Shown here: piece by piece, positions 1-8,451 of the stretch
Numbering within the stretch: position 1 is the stretch's first letter
Layout: each line of letters opens with the position of its first letter
From: an uncultured bacterium
GTDB lineage: Bacteria; Hydrogenedentota; Hydrogenedentia; Hydrogenedentales; CAILVY01
Direction: 5' to 3'
NCBI GenBank assembly: GCA_937951485.1
Contig: CALEDJ010000045.1
Coordinates: forward strand, 62,001 to 126,000
DNA length: 64,000 nucleotides
The notes under the pieces: model-generated
Database searches by the model: none
The model's input: only the letters and a program-made list of their open reading frames with translations
What the model was told of the DNA's origin: nothing
Position numbers and translations under genes: made by a program

Positions 1-2226
1 AAGCCGTCGTATCGGCGCACGGACACGCCGGAGATCATGGTGTGGTGGGGGATGGATGTCGGCGACGACAACCTGCTGTGGTATGACGTGGCCTACGGCT
101 ACCGACAAAAGGAATGCCAGACGCGCAGTCACTTCGGCGGCAACGAGGTCTTCGCCGCGTTCACGTTGAGCGCGGACGACGCCTTCTGGGTCCCGCGATG
201 GGAGAATCCCTTCGCGTTCTACGATCACGACGGCGACACCGCGGCGGAGGAGGTGGTCCGCATCGAGGCTGAAAACTACGAGGTGTACAACCTCCGCCAC
301 AGTTTCGACGTGGACAACAACAATGCGGCGGAGAATCCGCGCAATTTCGACGTGTCCATCTCCGCCCATGCGCCGGACGCGCCGACGGAAAGCATCCTCA
401 TGACGCCGGGATTCCTGGAGGGGCGCACCAACGGCGGCATGCAGTTCGACCCCGCCATCGCGCGTTGCTATACGCTGCGCGGTATCCCCACCGGGCCGAT
501 ACTCGACTATTATGCCGCGCCCGGTTTCGCCCTGCGCGAAACCTGGGCGGACATGCTGCTGACCTGGAACGAAAATGATCTGAACATTGACACGACGCGG
601 GGGCCGGACGGCCGGTTCCTGGACACGCAGGAGCGGTGGGAGGGCATCATCCCGCCGGGCACGGAGGGCTTCCATCAAATCGGCGGGCCGCACTGCGGCC
701 ACTACAACAAACGGTACGAACTGCGCACCACGACCGGAACCGTTCGCGTCTATTTCTCGCCCACGGACAACCGGGTGCACCTGCACGGCGCGCAACGCGC
801 CTGGCTCATCGTGGACTATGACTACGACGACACGCCGGACGCGCGATACGACTATTTCGACACCAGCGGCGACGGATACATGGATCGGTGGGAATTCGAC
901 GCGGACGGCGACGGCGTGGCGGACGACGCCTGGACGGCGGGCGATGCTCCATGCATGGGCCTGCCCTATACATGGAGCGCCCTGCACGCCGTCGTGACGC
1001 CTGTGCTGGACAGCGGCCTGAAGGACCTCTTCGCGCTTGGAAATACGTTGGAGCAGGCACTGGCGCAGTCCGGCGTGACGGCCCCGGACCCCATCAGCCG
1101 TTTTGTGCGCAGCGGCTTTGATTCTCCGCTGCTGGACACGGATTTGCGCGATCGTCTGATTGCCAGCAACCAGACATGGTTCTATTACCTCGATGTGCTG
1201 AAGGACCGCCTGATCGTGCGGTTGAAGCGCGCCCATCCCGATGTGGATTTCTGGGCCGCATTCGATGCGCTGCGCGCCACGGGTTCCTATGAACGCATGC
1301 GGCGGCATATCACCGGACAATTCTCCATTGATGAACGCGAAGCCGCTTCGTTGAGTGACCTCCAATCTGCGTTGCTCAAACAACTGGCGCGTCCGCGCGT
1401 GGCCTGGGCGCAGGACTGGGTCCCGCCGAACATCGGTTGGGAAAACGAGATGGCGACGTATCGCGCGTACTGGGGGCAGTTCGATTTCTTCGGCAAGTCG
1501 CGGCCCGGCCTGATCCTGCCGGAAATCGCACAGGCCGGCGACTACCACAAGGAGCAGGACTGGGGCATGGACGCGCTTCACGTCGGCGAGACCTGCGGGC
1601 TGGGCGGCGCAACGCTCTATGTGAACGGCGCGGCGTACCCCGTATACAGTCCCGGCGGCAAAGGGCCGATCCGCTGGTCGAAACGGTTATTGTCAGAATC
1701 ACCGGAGGCGGTGCGCGTGGAACTTCTTGCGGAAAACGTCGGCCCCGGAAATGCCCCCTATACCGTGCGTTTCGTGTGCAGCGCCATCGCGGAGGTGGAA
1801 AAACGGACCGAAGCCTTCGTGTTCCCCGACGGCGCGATTGGCGAGGTTTCGCGCGGCGCGCGCCGCAAGCAACGCAAGGATTCCCCCATCGAGATCACGG
1901 TGGAGGGCGGGCGTCCCGATGATGTGGTCGAACTCGGCATCGGCCTTGTGCGCCTGCCCAATGAGACCTTCGCCCTGGAAACCCAGCGCGGCGTCATGGC
2001 CGCGCGCGGCGTGCAGGATCCGGCCATCGGCCTGGTCGGCATCGCCGTCATTTTCCCCCGCACCGCCTACCTTCGTTACGCGGCGCTCCCGGCGGAGCAT
2101 CAGGTCATCCTGCGCATCGAACGGGGCGCGCCGTTGGAATACGCCATCGCAGGCGATTGGCTGAACGGCCGCCGCTTCCCCAGGTGTCCAAGCCTCATGG
2201 ATTGGGTCCGCGAACTCGGCGATTAG
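1..2226 (+). CDS. Large secreted-type protein, 5' end outside window
   Basis: The reading frame is open from the first base, so the gene begins to the left of the window; 741 residues are visible, and the first in-frame ATG at 37 is probably internal. I do not recognise the family. Around residues 271-310 there is an acidic stretch with two calcium-loop-like motifs (DTSGDGYMDRWEF and DADGDGVADD), the style of thrombospondin type 3 or dockerin-like loops. The rest mixes aromatic-rich, beta-type sequence with a helical stretch at about residues 360-460. An extracellular, calcium-stabilised protein is an inference. It ends with TAG just before a short spacer and a convergent membrane-protein gene. 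Confidence 0.7.
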   Translation, partial: KPSYRRTDTPEIMVWWGMDVGDDNLLWYDVAYGYRQKECQTRSHFGGNEVFAAFTLSADDAFWVPRWENPFAFYDHDGDTAAEEVVRIEAENYEVYNLRHSFDVDNNNAAENPRNFDVSISAHAPDAPTESILMTPGFLEGRTNGGMQFDPAIARCYTLRGIPTGPILDYYAAPGFALRETWADMLLTWNENDLNIDTTRGPDGRFLDTQERWEGIIPPGTEGFHQIGGPHCGHYNKRYELRTTTGTVRVYFSPTDNRVHLHGAQRAWLIVDYDYDDTPDARYDYFDTSGDGYMDRWEFDADGDGVADDAWTAGDAPCMGLPYTWSALHAVVTPVLDSGLKDLFALGNTLEQALAQSGVTAPDPISRFVRSGFDSPLLDTDLRDRLIASNQTWFYYLDVLKDRLIVRLKRAHPDVDFWAAFDALRATGSYERMRRHITGQFSIDEREAASLSDLQSALLKQLARPRVAWAQDWVPPNIGWENEMATYRAYWGQFDFFGKSRPGLILPEIAQAGDYHKEQDWGMDALHVGETCGLGGATLYVNGAAYPVYSPGGKGPIRWSKRLLSESPEAVRVELLAENVGPGNAPYTVRFVCSAIAEVEKRTEAFVFPDGAIGEVSRGARRKQRKDSPIEITVEGGRPDDVVELGIGLVRLPNETFALETQRGVMAARGVQDPAIGLVGIAVIFPRTAYLRYAALPAEHQVILRIERGAPLEYAIAGDWLNGRRFPRCPSLMDWVRELGD

Positions 2227-2299
2227 GCGCGCCTTTCACCGGAAGACAAGGGCAGCAATCCCGCAATCCAGGCAGTGCGCCCAAGGGCGTAAGCAGGCG

Positions 2300-2617
2300 T
2301 CACGGCGCCTCGGGGGCGTCTTTGTCCCGCGTTTCCTCTTCTTGGCGGATTCGCTGCTGGGCGCGATTCCCATATATGATTCCCAAGGGTAGCAGGATTC
2401 CGTAGGGAATCCAGAGCAGGAAGCGGTACGGATTGGGCAGGAGAACCATCAGCCCCAGGAACACGATAATTGCAATCCAGCACACTGCGCATGCTTTTAC
2501 CATGAAGGCGCGTTCCCGCGCGCTATTGGTGTTCTTGATGCTGAAATAAGCCCCAATAATTCCTCCGATCCCGCCACCGATCACGCCGACTATCGCCCCT
2601 ATCCATCCAGCATGCAT
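2300..2617 (-). CDS. Small membrane protein with glycine-zipper-like helix
   Basis: A 105-residue protein. I place the start at 2617 (MHAGWIG) because a strong Shine-Dalgarno sequence, AAAGGAGGG, lies a few bases upstream; a longer frame to 2782 has no such site. The N-terminus has a Gly-rich membrane segment (AIVGVIGGGIGGIIGAYFSI), followed by a positive loop and a second, hydrophobic hairpin (IAIIVFLGLMVLLP, FLLWIPYGILLPLGIIYG). The tail is charged (QEEETRDKDAPEAP). No family was recognised. The gene converges on the secreted protein to its left and stands alone. Confidence 0.6.
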   Translation of the reverse strand: MHAGWIGAIVGVIGGGIGGIIGAYFSIKNTNSARERAFMVKACAVCWIAIIVFLGLMVLLPNPYRFLLWIPYGILLPLGIIYGNRAQQRIRQEEETRDKDAPEAP

Positions 2618-3066
2618 CCTTTTCCCTCCTTTCTCGACATCTGACGCACCAAGAAACAGGGGACTGATTGCCAGTCCTTCTTCTATCTCTTGGTGTAACC
2701 CCAACGCCATATCCGGTTCATCCTGAAATCCTCCCTCGGACAGGATCATAGTTACCATGCTAGATGCACCCCTTTTTCTCAATATATGTATACATATTCA
2801 TAATATTTTAGCCGCCTGGCGCAACATTATTTCTGCAGTCGGCTCAAATGTTGCCAACAGGTTTTTTCCTGAATCGCCACGAATTGCTGGAACTGTCGGT
2901 GAACGCCTGCCTCGTTCGGCCAATGTGTTACAAATGGCCAAGCCGGCAACTGCCATGTGAAGAATGCTTTTTGGACTGAGACGAACATCCGGGTATATGC
3001 TGGAGGCGCACGGCCTGATCACAAACCGGCTGCGCATATCGGAAACAGGAAAAGGAAGGTTGAAGG
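2618..3066. other. Intergenic region with AT-rich palindrome, no gene seen
   Basis: No convincing coding sequence. It contains an AT-rich stretch around 2780-2810, unlike the GC-rich surroundings, with a perfect 14-base palindrome ATATGTATACATAT at 2784-2797. It also has a short inverted pair, GCAACATT (2821-2828) and AATGTTGC (2847-2854). The second arm sits inside GTCGGCTCAAATGTTGCC, which resembles the terminal repeats of the mobile-type elements at 19623-19930 and 38430-38576. Confidence 0.5.
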
Positions 3067-4521
3067 ATGCGTGTTTTATGTGGGATCGCAATGCTTACGG
3101 GGCTGACGGGATGGGGAATCGCCTGGGCTGCCCCGCCTTGGGAAGCACCTGTTGACATCGGCGGGCGACGGGAATTGTTCGTTGACCATTATCTCGTCGA
3201 AAGCCTGGAGGGAGCGGCGCTGCACCTGCACGAACCGCGCCCGGCGGGGACCGCCCTGCAGTTTGACCAGCCTTGGGAAGGGCGCTACTGCGGATATGTG
3301 ACCGTATTCAAGGACGGCGACCGGTATCGCATGTACTATCGCGGCCTGCCTGACGCCGGGAAAGACGGATCGGCGGCGGAAACCACGTGTTACGCGGAAA
3401 GCGCCGACGGCATTCACTGGGTCAAACCGGAACTGGGTTTGCACACGGTGCACGGGTCCGCCGCCAACAATGTCGTGCTCGCGAACATGGCCCCATATTC
3501 CCATAATTTCGCGCCTTTTCTGGATGCGCGGCCCGGCGTGCCCGCCGCAGAGCGCTATAAGGCGCTTGGCGGGACGCAGGAAAGCGGCCTGGCGGGGTTT
3601 GTCTCCGAGGATGGGCTGCGCTGGCGCAAGATGCAGGACGGTCCGGTGATTACCAAGGGAGCGCTGGACTCGCAGAACGTCGCGTTCTGGTCGGAAAGCG
3701 AAGGTTGTTACGTGTGCTATCTGCGGACGTGGAGCGGAGGCGGGTTTGAGGGATTTCGCACCATCAGCCGCTGCACCTCGCCGGATTTTCTGACATGGAC
3801 CGACCCGGTTCCCATGGATTTCGGCGGCACGCCGATGGAGCATCTCTACACCAACCAGACGGCGCCCTATTACCGCGCGCCGCATCTGTACATCGCGACC
3901 GCGGCGCGTTTCATGCCCGGGCGGCGGGTGGTGTCCAGGGAAGATGCACAACGCCTGGGGATTGAAGGGCGTTATGACGCGGACTGTTCCGACATCGTGC
4001 TGATGAGCACGCGGGGCGGCACGCAGTATGCGCGCACGTTTATGGAAGGCTTCTTAAAACCAGGCATCGGCCTGGAGAACTGGACTTCGCGGACCAATTA
4101 CCCCGCATGGGGCATCGTGCCGATTGGCGAAAAGGAAATGGCGATCTATGTCCAGCACAATTATGGCCAGCCCACCCATCATTTGGTTCGTTATGTCCTG
4201 CGCCCGGACGGATTCATCTCTGTGCGTGCGCCCTATGCGGGCGGCGAAATGACTACGAAGCCGCTGCTTTTCTCCGGAAGCGAACTGAGCCTGAACTTCG
4301 CGACGTCGGCCGCGGGCAGTGTGCGGGTGGAGATTCAGGACGCGCACGGCGCGCCCCTGGAGGGATTTGCTCTGGCGGACAGCGAGGAACTGATTGGCAA
4401 TCTGCTGGACCGGACGGCGCGCTGGAACGGGCAGTCGGTGGTGGGGCATCTTGCGGGGACGCCGGTGCGCCTGCGCTTTGTCATGAAGGATGCCGACCTC
4501 TTCGCGCTGCAGTTCCGGTGA
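3067..4521 (+). CDS. Exported glycosidase-like beta-propeller protein
   Basis: A 484-residue protein with a signal peptide (about residues 1-21, ending AWA). The opening ELFVDHYLVE and motifs such as YRMYYRG, CYAESADGIHWVKPELG and FVSEDGLRWRKM recur as beta-strand/aromatic repeats. This is how five-bladed propeller proteins related to GH32/43/62 folds appear in planctomycete-like genomes. That points to a periplasmic or surface carbohydrate-active protein, but no catalytic acids can be assigned by eye. The last ~100 residues (TKPLLFSGSELSLNFATSAAGSVRVEI) look like a beta-sandwich. The start at 3067 is supported by AAGGAAGGTTGAAGG just upstream. It is monocistronic, followed by a tandem repeat. 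Confidence 0.65.
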   Translation: MRVLCGIAMLTGLTGWGIAWAAPPWEAPVDIGGRRELFVDHYLVESLEGAALHLHEPRPAGTALQFDQPWEGRYCGYVTVFKDGDRYRMYYRGLPDAGKDGSAAETTCYAESADGIHWVKPELGLHTVHGSAANNVVLANMAPYSHNFAPFLDARPGVPAAERYKALGGTQESGLAGFVSEDGLRWRKMQDGPVITKGALDSQNVAFWSESEGCYVCYLRTWSGGGFEGFRTISRCTSPDFLTWTDPVPMDFGGTPMEHLYTNQTAPYYRAPHLYIATAARFMPGRRVVSREDAQRLGIEGRYDADCSDIVLMSTRGGTQYARTFMEGFLKPGIGLENWTSRTNYPAWGIVPIGEKEMAIYVQHNYGQPTHHLVRYVLRPDGFISVRAPYAGGEMTTKPLLFSGSELSLNFATSAAGSVRVEIQDAHGAPLEGFALADSEELIGNLLDRTARWNGQSVVGHLAGTPVRLRFVMKDADLFALQFR

Positions 4522-4589
4522 TTTCCGGCCGCTGTAACACGCGCTTGCACCGCTTCCACGGCGCAACGCAGTGCGGAGCGTGTGGGCCC

Positions 4590-4617
4590 CTTTTTGTCCT
4601 TGTTGTCCTTTTCCTGG
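4590..4617 (+). repeat. Degenerate TTGTCCTT direct repeat
   Basis: A short run of imperfect 8-9 base units of the form TTTTTGTCC / TTGTTGTCC / TTTTCC, lying just before the 33-base tandem repeat. Similar runs occur at 10971-11005, 41341-41408, 50306-50335 and 55075-55128, always between genes. Confidence 0.5.
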
Positions 4618-4641
4618 GATCGGAGACCTTCGGTCGGTCGT

Positions 4642-4755
4642 GTGGCGCGGTCAGGAGACCGGCCACAACAATAAGTGGCGCGGTCAGGAGACCGGCCACA
4701 ACAATAAGTGGCGCGGTCAGGAGACCGGCCACAACAAGGAAACCGGCCACAACAA
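4642..4755. repeat. 33-base tandem repeat, 3 units plus partial
   Basis: Three direct copies of a 33-base unit start at 4642, 4675 and 4708; the third diverges near its end, and a partial copy (ACCGGCCACAACAA) follows. Each unit contains GCGCGGTCAGGAGACC and GGCCACAAC. A related single copy lies at 10903-10951, also near a degenerate GTCC-type repeat. There are no spacers, so it is not a CRISPR array. It lies immediately downstream of the rpoN stop codon. Confidence 0.85.
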
Positions 4756-4764
4756 CCCGGGCGG

Positions 4765-6198
4765 TCAATATTCCTTGCGCATGGACGCCTTAAGGATGCC
4801 CATCATCTCGCGGTATTTGGTGACGGTGCGGCGGGCGATGTTGACGCCTTCGCGTTCCTTGATGATCTCGGCGATGCGTTGATCGCTGAGCGGCTTGCGC
4901 TTGTCTTCTTCGTCAATGATCTTCTTGACCAGCGCCTGGATGCTCTTGGAGGATTGGTTGTCGCCGTTGTCCGCGCTCAGTCCTGGGGAGAAGAAATACT
5001 TCAGTTCAAACAGGCCCTGGGGGGTCTGGATGTACTTTCCCCGGGTGGTCCGGGCGACGGTGGATTCGTGCACGCCGACCACATCGGCCACGTTCTGCAG
5101 GGTGAGCGGGCGGATATGTTCCACGCCCTTTTCCAGGAAGGCCTGCTGAAAATCCACGATGGCCTGGGCCACTTTGAGAATGGTTTCCTGGCGGTGGGTG
5201 AGATTGCGGCGCAGCCAGTTTGCCGCTTCAATCTTCTCGCGAATGTAGTCCTTTTCCTGTTTGGACATGCTGCCTTTGCGCACAGTGGCGAGATATTTTT
5301 CATTGACGCGGATTTCCGGGACGCGTTCGCTGACCAGTCGTACGACATATTGGTCGTCAATCTTTTCCACCACGACGTCAGGGGTGATGTACTGGGTCGC
5401 GCTGCCTGCGTACTCAAGGCCCGGCCAGGGATTGAGCGCCTTGAGCATACCCTTCAGTTCCTCCACACGCTCCGGCTTGACCTTCATCTCGCGCGCGATC
5501 TGCGGGATCTGGTTGCGCAGCAGCGCGTCGAGGTGGTCGCGCACCAGACATTTGAGGTCCTCCTCTTCAGGATGAAAGGCCTCGATCTGGAGGAGCAGGC
5601 ATTCCTTCATGTCGCGCGCGCCCACGCCGGTGGGTTCGAAGCGCTTGATCATATCCAGCACCTGGTTTACCGCCTCCTCAGAGACGCCCAATTCCTTCGC
5701 GATTTCCGCGACATCCCCGGTGAAAAAGCCCTTTTCGTTGATTTCGCCGATGATGATCCGCTCGCCGATGGCGTACTCGGCGTCTGTTCTCGCGGCGAGG
5801 CGCATTTGGCTGAGCAGGTGGGCGCGCAGGGATTCATGCTGGGTGATGGAGTCTTCATAATAGCGCCGTCGGGCGTGCAAGTCCTCGTTGTAACTCAGGT
5901 CCTGGCCTTCCCGGTGCTTGATGTCCCACTTGTCGCAATAATCGTCAAGATCAAAACAGACATCGAATTCCGGGTCTTCCTGGACGGTTGATTTCTGCTC
6001 GGGGGCCGTCGCGGGCGGCTCTTCGGTGCGGGATACCAGTTCCAGGAAGGGGTTGTTTTCCAATTCCTGCTGAATATGCTGTTCCAGTTCCACACCGGAA
6101 AGTTGCAGAATATGCAAGGCCTGCTGCATCTTCTGCGTCAGCATCAACTGCTGCGTCTGCTTCTGGGTCTGAACCTGCCGATGTTCCATGCGCAGCAT
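4765..6198 (-). CDS. rpoN: RNA polymerase sigma-54 factor RpoN
   Basis: A 477-residue sigma-54. The Gln-rich region I (QTQKQTQQLMLTQKMQQAL...) that contacts activators lies at residues 8-50. An acidic region II, the core-binding domain and the helix-turn-helix region follow, and the diagnostic RpoN box ARRTVTKYRE sits at about residues 455-464. Length and motif order match the family, so it should direct transcription from -24/-12 promoters with an enhancer-binding ATPase partner. The ATG at 6198 is preceded by AAAGGAAA; an internal ATG at 6189 is possible. A near-perfect housekeeping promoter lies upstream on the same strand. No activator gene is in the window. Confidence 0.97.
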   Translation of the reverse strand: MLRMEHRQVQTQKQTQQLMLTQKMQQALHILQLSGVELEQHIQQELENNPFLELVSRTEEPPATAPEQKSTVQEDPEFDVCFDLDDYCDKWDIKHREGQDLSYNEDLHARRRYYEDSITQHESLRAHLLSQMRLAARTDAEYAIGERIIIGEINEKGFFTGDVAEIAKELGVSEEAVNQVLDMIKRFEPTGVGARDMKECLLLQIEAFHPEEEDLKCLVRDHLDALLRNQIPQIAREMKVKPERVEELKGMLKALNPWPGLEYAGSATQYITPDVVVEKIDDQYVVRLVSERVPEIRVNEKYLATVRKGSMSKQEKDYIREKIEAANWLRRNLTHRQETILKVAQAIVDFQQAFLEKGVEHIRPLTLQNVADVVGVHESTVARTTRGKYIQTPQGLFELKYFFSPGLSADNGDNQSSKSIQALVKKIIDEEDKRKPLSDQRIAEIIKEREGVNIARRTVTKYREMMGILKASMRKEY

Positions 6199-6339
6199 TG
6201 GCGCGGATTTCCTTTAATTGGCCAGCCATCAACAACCATAGACTGCAAGATGTGGGGGTGGGAGTCAGCCGCGCTGATGCTTGCGGCAACGAACCCGCGC
6301 GGCGCACCCAGGGATGCGTCGCGGTCCACACACCGCTGC

Positions 6340-6368
6340 ATTATAGACGCGCTTCGGAAATCTGTCAA
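6340..6368 (-). promoter_or_regulatory. Consensus sigma-70-type promoter for rpoN
   Basis: On the minus strand, TTGACA (6368-6363) and TATAAT (6345-6340) are separated by exactly 17 bases, a perfect match to the housekeeping consensus. The predicted leader to rpoN is about 135 bases. On the plus strand TATACT at 6386-6391 could be the -10 of a divergent promoter for the acetyltransferase, so the two promoters would be back to back. Confidence 0.8.
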
Positions 6369-6419
6369 TTGATGCATTGCTGCGTTATACTCTCATCCGC
6401 ATTTGTGGACATCATCATC

Positions 6420-7385
6420 ATGAAAGCCGTTGTACGAATCCTCGAATCGCTGCCAGTGAATTTCGGCGTCTTTGTGTCCGAGGTCAGCGCGGCGATGCGC
6501 GATATTTTCGGCGACGAGGCGGGCTGTTATTACTGCGATGTGATGGAACAGGGATTTCTGGCCAATCTCGCGCACCCGGACGTGGAAGTGCTGGGCATTA
6601 TGGACGGGGCGCATCTCGCGGCCTATGCGCTCGTGGTGCGACAGGAGGATTACGGAGAAATTCCATTCATTCACGTGTTGCGCCGCTTTGAAGGGCAGGG
6701 ATTGGAGGGCGCACTCATTCGCGAAGCCGCGCGCCGGCTGATCGATTCAGGGGTGCGGCGCATTCTCTGCGAGTTTGTGCCGGCATGTCGGATGGAACTG
6801 GATGCGGCGCTGCTTCCGATCGGCTTCGCTCGCATCGCGCGGCTGCTGATGCGCGCACCGCTGGATGCACCCGCGCTGCGCAGGACGTCCGAGAGCACGG
6901 CCGCCGGTGCGTCGGAATGTCTGGGCGACATGGCCGCATGTCTCGCCGACGCCTATGTGGGCCATCCCGAGCGGGACCTGCACAACGAGGCGCTGGACGC
7001 CGTCCGCGCGGAGGCGTATCTGCGGCGCGTTGAAGCGGGGGAATACGGTCGTTCGCATCCGGGGTATCTGCGCGCCGCCTGCGTGAATGGCCGGTGCGTG
7101 GGCATGGCGGCGGCATGCGAAACGCCGCCAGGCCTGGGTTTCGTGCTGCATGTGGCGGTGGCGCGGGCTTTTCAAGGCCGGGGTATCGGACAGGCCCTGC
7201 TTGTGGAACTCGCGCGGGTTTTCCGCGCCGACGGCTTGGAATACATGGGCCTCGGAGTCACCCTGGACAATCCCGCCCGGCGCCTCTATGAACGGCTCGG
7301 ATTCCGGCCCCTGTGCGCGATTAGCACCTATATCCGGCGCGGAGCGCCCGACGCTGCGGCGGAAGGGGACCCCTCATGGCCCTGA
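6420..7385 (+). CDS. Tandem GNAT-family N-acetyltransferase
   Basis: A 321-residue protein. The C-terminal half has a clear GNAT acetyl-CoA motif A (residues 244-265: LHVAVARAFQGRGIGQALL) followed by the ARRLYERLGF signature near 286-295. The N-terminal half has a weaker version (RFEGQGLEGALI, about 89-100), so this looks like two fused GNAT domains with the first partly degenerate. The substrate is unknown. I chose the ATG at 6420 because coding character begins there and TATACT lies 29 bases upstream; no good Shine-Dalgarno sequence is visible, and an earlier ATG at 6372 would overlap the rpoN promoter. It overlaps the next gene by ten bases, suggesting coupled translation. Confidence 0.8.
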   Translation: MKAVVRILESLPVNFGVFVSEVSAAMRDIFGDEAGCYYCDVMEQGFLANLAHPDVEVLGIMDGAHLAAYALVVRQEDYGEIPFIHVLRRFEGQGLEGALIREAARRLIDSGVRRILCEFVPACRMELDAALLPIGFARIARLLMRAPLDAPALRRTSESTAAGASECLGDMAACLADAYVGHPERDLHNEALDAVRAEAYLRRVEAGEYGRSHPGYLRAACVNGRCVGMAAACETPPGLGFVLHVAVARAFQGRGIGQALLVELARVFRADGLEYMGLGVTLDNPARRLYERLGFRPLCAISTYIRRGAPDAAAEGDPSWP

Positions 7386-8383
7386 TGCAACTGCCCACGG
7401 TGTACGAAAAGAAACCGCTCCCGCTGCCGTCGCGCGCGCGCCTGCTGCAAGTCTTTCTCGTTGCGCTGGCGGTCACTGTGGCATTGCTGATCACGGTCTG
7501 GTATCTCTACTGGGCCACGCCCGGGCGCCGGACCCATGAGCGCTACCTGGGGCCGGGCGTCTTCGTGCGGGTGTCGCTCCAGCCCGCGCGCGCCCAGCGC
7601 TATGTCAGCCGGCTCGCGCCCACCGCCACGCGTTTCCTCACGACCGTGCCCAAGGTGACCTCGCTCCAGGCGCGCGCGTTTCGCGTGGACTGGCTTCACA
7701 CCCTTCCCTATGAGTTCACCCTGCTTTTCGCGTCGGTGCTGCAAGGGGAGGTCGTCGCCACGCTCTTCGTCAACACCGTCCCTGAAGACACTGGATTCCC
7801 GCAGGAATTGAACCAGTCGCCGTTCTTCCGCGAGGCCCGGCGCATGGCGCGGATCGAATGGGACCGGGAATCCCTTGCGTTGGTGGAAAAACACGTGTAC
7901 ACGGCGACGGGGCGGATAGACCTGCCCCGGACCGACGGCGCGACGCAGGGGCTTTCCGGATGGGACCAACGCCCGCCGCCGTGGACCGGCAAGCACCTGG
8001 TCGAGTGTTCCGCTGTCAACCGCGACGGCGCGCTCGCCGCGCTCCACGCCGCGCTGATCCGCGGCGGCAACTACGGCCTCGCCGACGAGGATCACGCCGC
8101 GCTCAGCGCCGCGTGGTCGGCGATTGCGCAGATTCACTTCATCGGCGATTTGATCCGCGACGATCTCATCGAATTCACGCTTACCGTGCGCTGTACCCGG
8201 GACCGGCCGGACCATGTCGCCTATGCCGCCGAAATGGTCGCCGCCGGCGCCGCCGACACGCTGGCCCGACGCCACCGCTTCCACCTTGAAGGCGGCGGCG
8301 ACTGGCGCGACGCGCGCACCTACGCCGCGCAATACCGCCTCTCCGGATTCGAACCCGCGCTCCGCCGCGCATTGGGGTCATGA
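7376..8383 (+). CDS. Single-pass membrane protein of unknown function
   Basis: A 335-residue protein with a positively charged N-terminus, one transmembrane helix at about residues 23-46 (LLQVFLVALAVTVALLITVW) and a large domain expected outside the membrane. The domain has no motif I recognise. The start at 7376 has GGAAGGGGA six bases upstream; a second ATG at 7385 overlaps the acetyltransferase stop as TGATG. The overlap implies co-translation with the acetyltransferase, so the two may act on the same substrate or envelope process (inference). Confidence 0.65.
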   Translation: MALMQLPTVYEKKPLPLPSRARLLQVFLVALAVTVALLITVWYLYWATPGRRTHERYLGPGVFVRVSLQPARAQRYVSRLAPTATRFLTTVPKVTSLQARAFRVDWLHTLPYEFTLLFASVLQGEVVATLFVNTVPEDTGFPQELNQSPFFREARRMARIEWDRESLALVEKHVYTATGRIDLPRTDGATQGLSGWDQRPPPWTGKHLVECSAVNRDGALAALHAALIRGGNYGLADEDHAALSAAWSAIAQIHFIGDLIRDDLIEFTLTVRCTRDRPDHVAYAAEMVAAGAADTLARRHRFHLEGGGDWRDARTYAAQYRLSGFEPALRRALGS

Positions 8384-8397
8384 CCCGGGGAGACGTG

Positions 8398-8422
8398 GTT
8401 CTGGAGTACAGGCTTTAGCCTG
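8398..8422 (-). repeat. Dispersed palindromic repeat (GCAGGC..AAAGCCTG type)
   Basis: Reads GCAGGCTAAAGCCTG followed by TACTCCAGAAC on the minus strand. Copies with one to three changes occur at 28720-28745 and 42933-42958, with a shorter one at 42964-42980. All are intergenic and contain the same small palindrome CAGGC...GCCTG. Confidence 0.75.
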
Positions 8423-8451
8423 CGCGCCTCTGTTGCCGGTTTCCGGCGCGG

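Noticed and set aside
4642-4755. Possible CRISPR array
   Set aside because: The 33-base units are directly adjacent with no unique spacers, and no cas genes are near.
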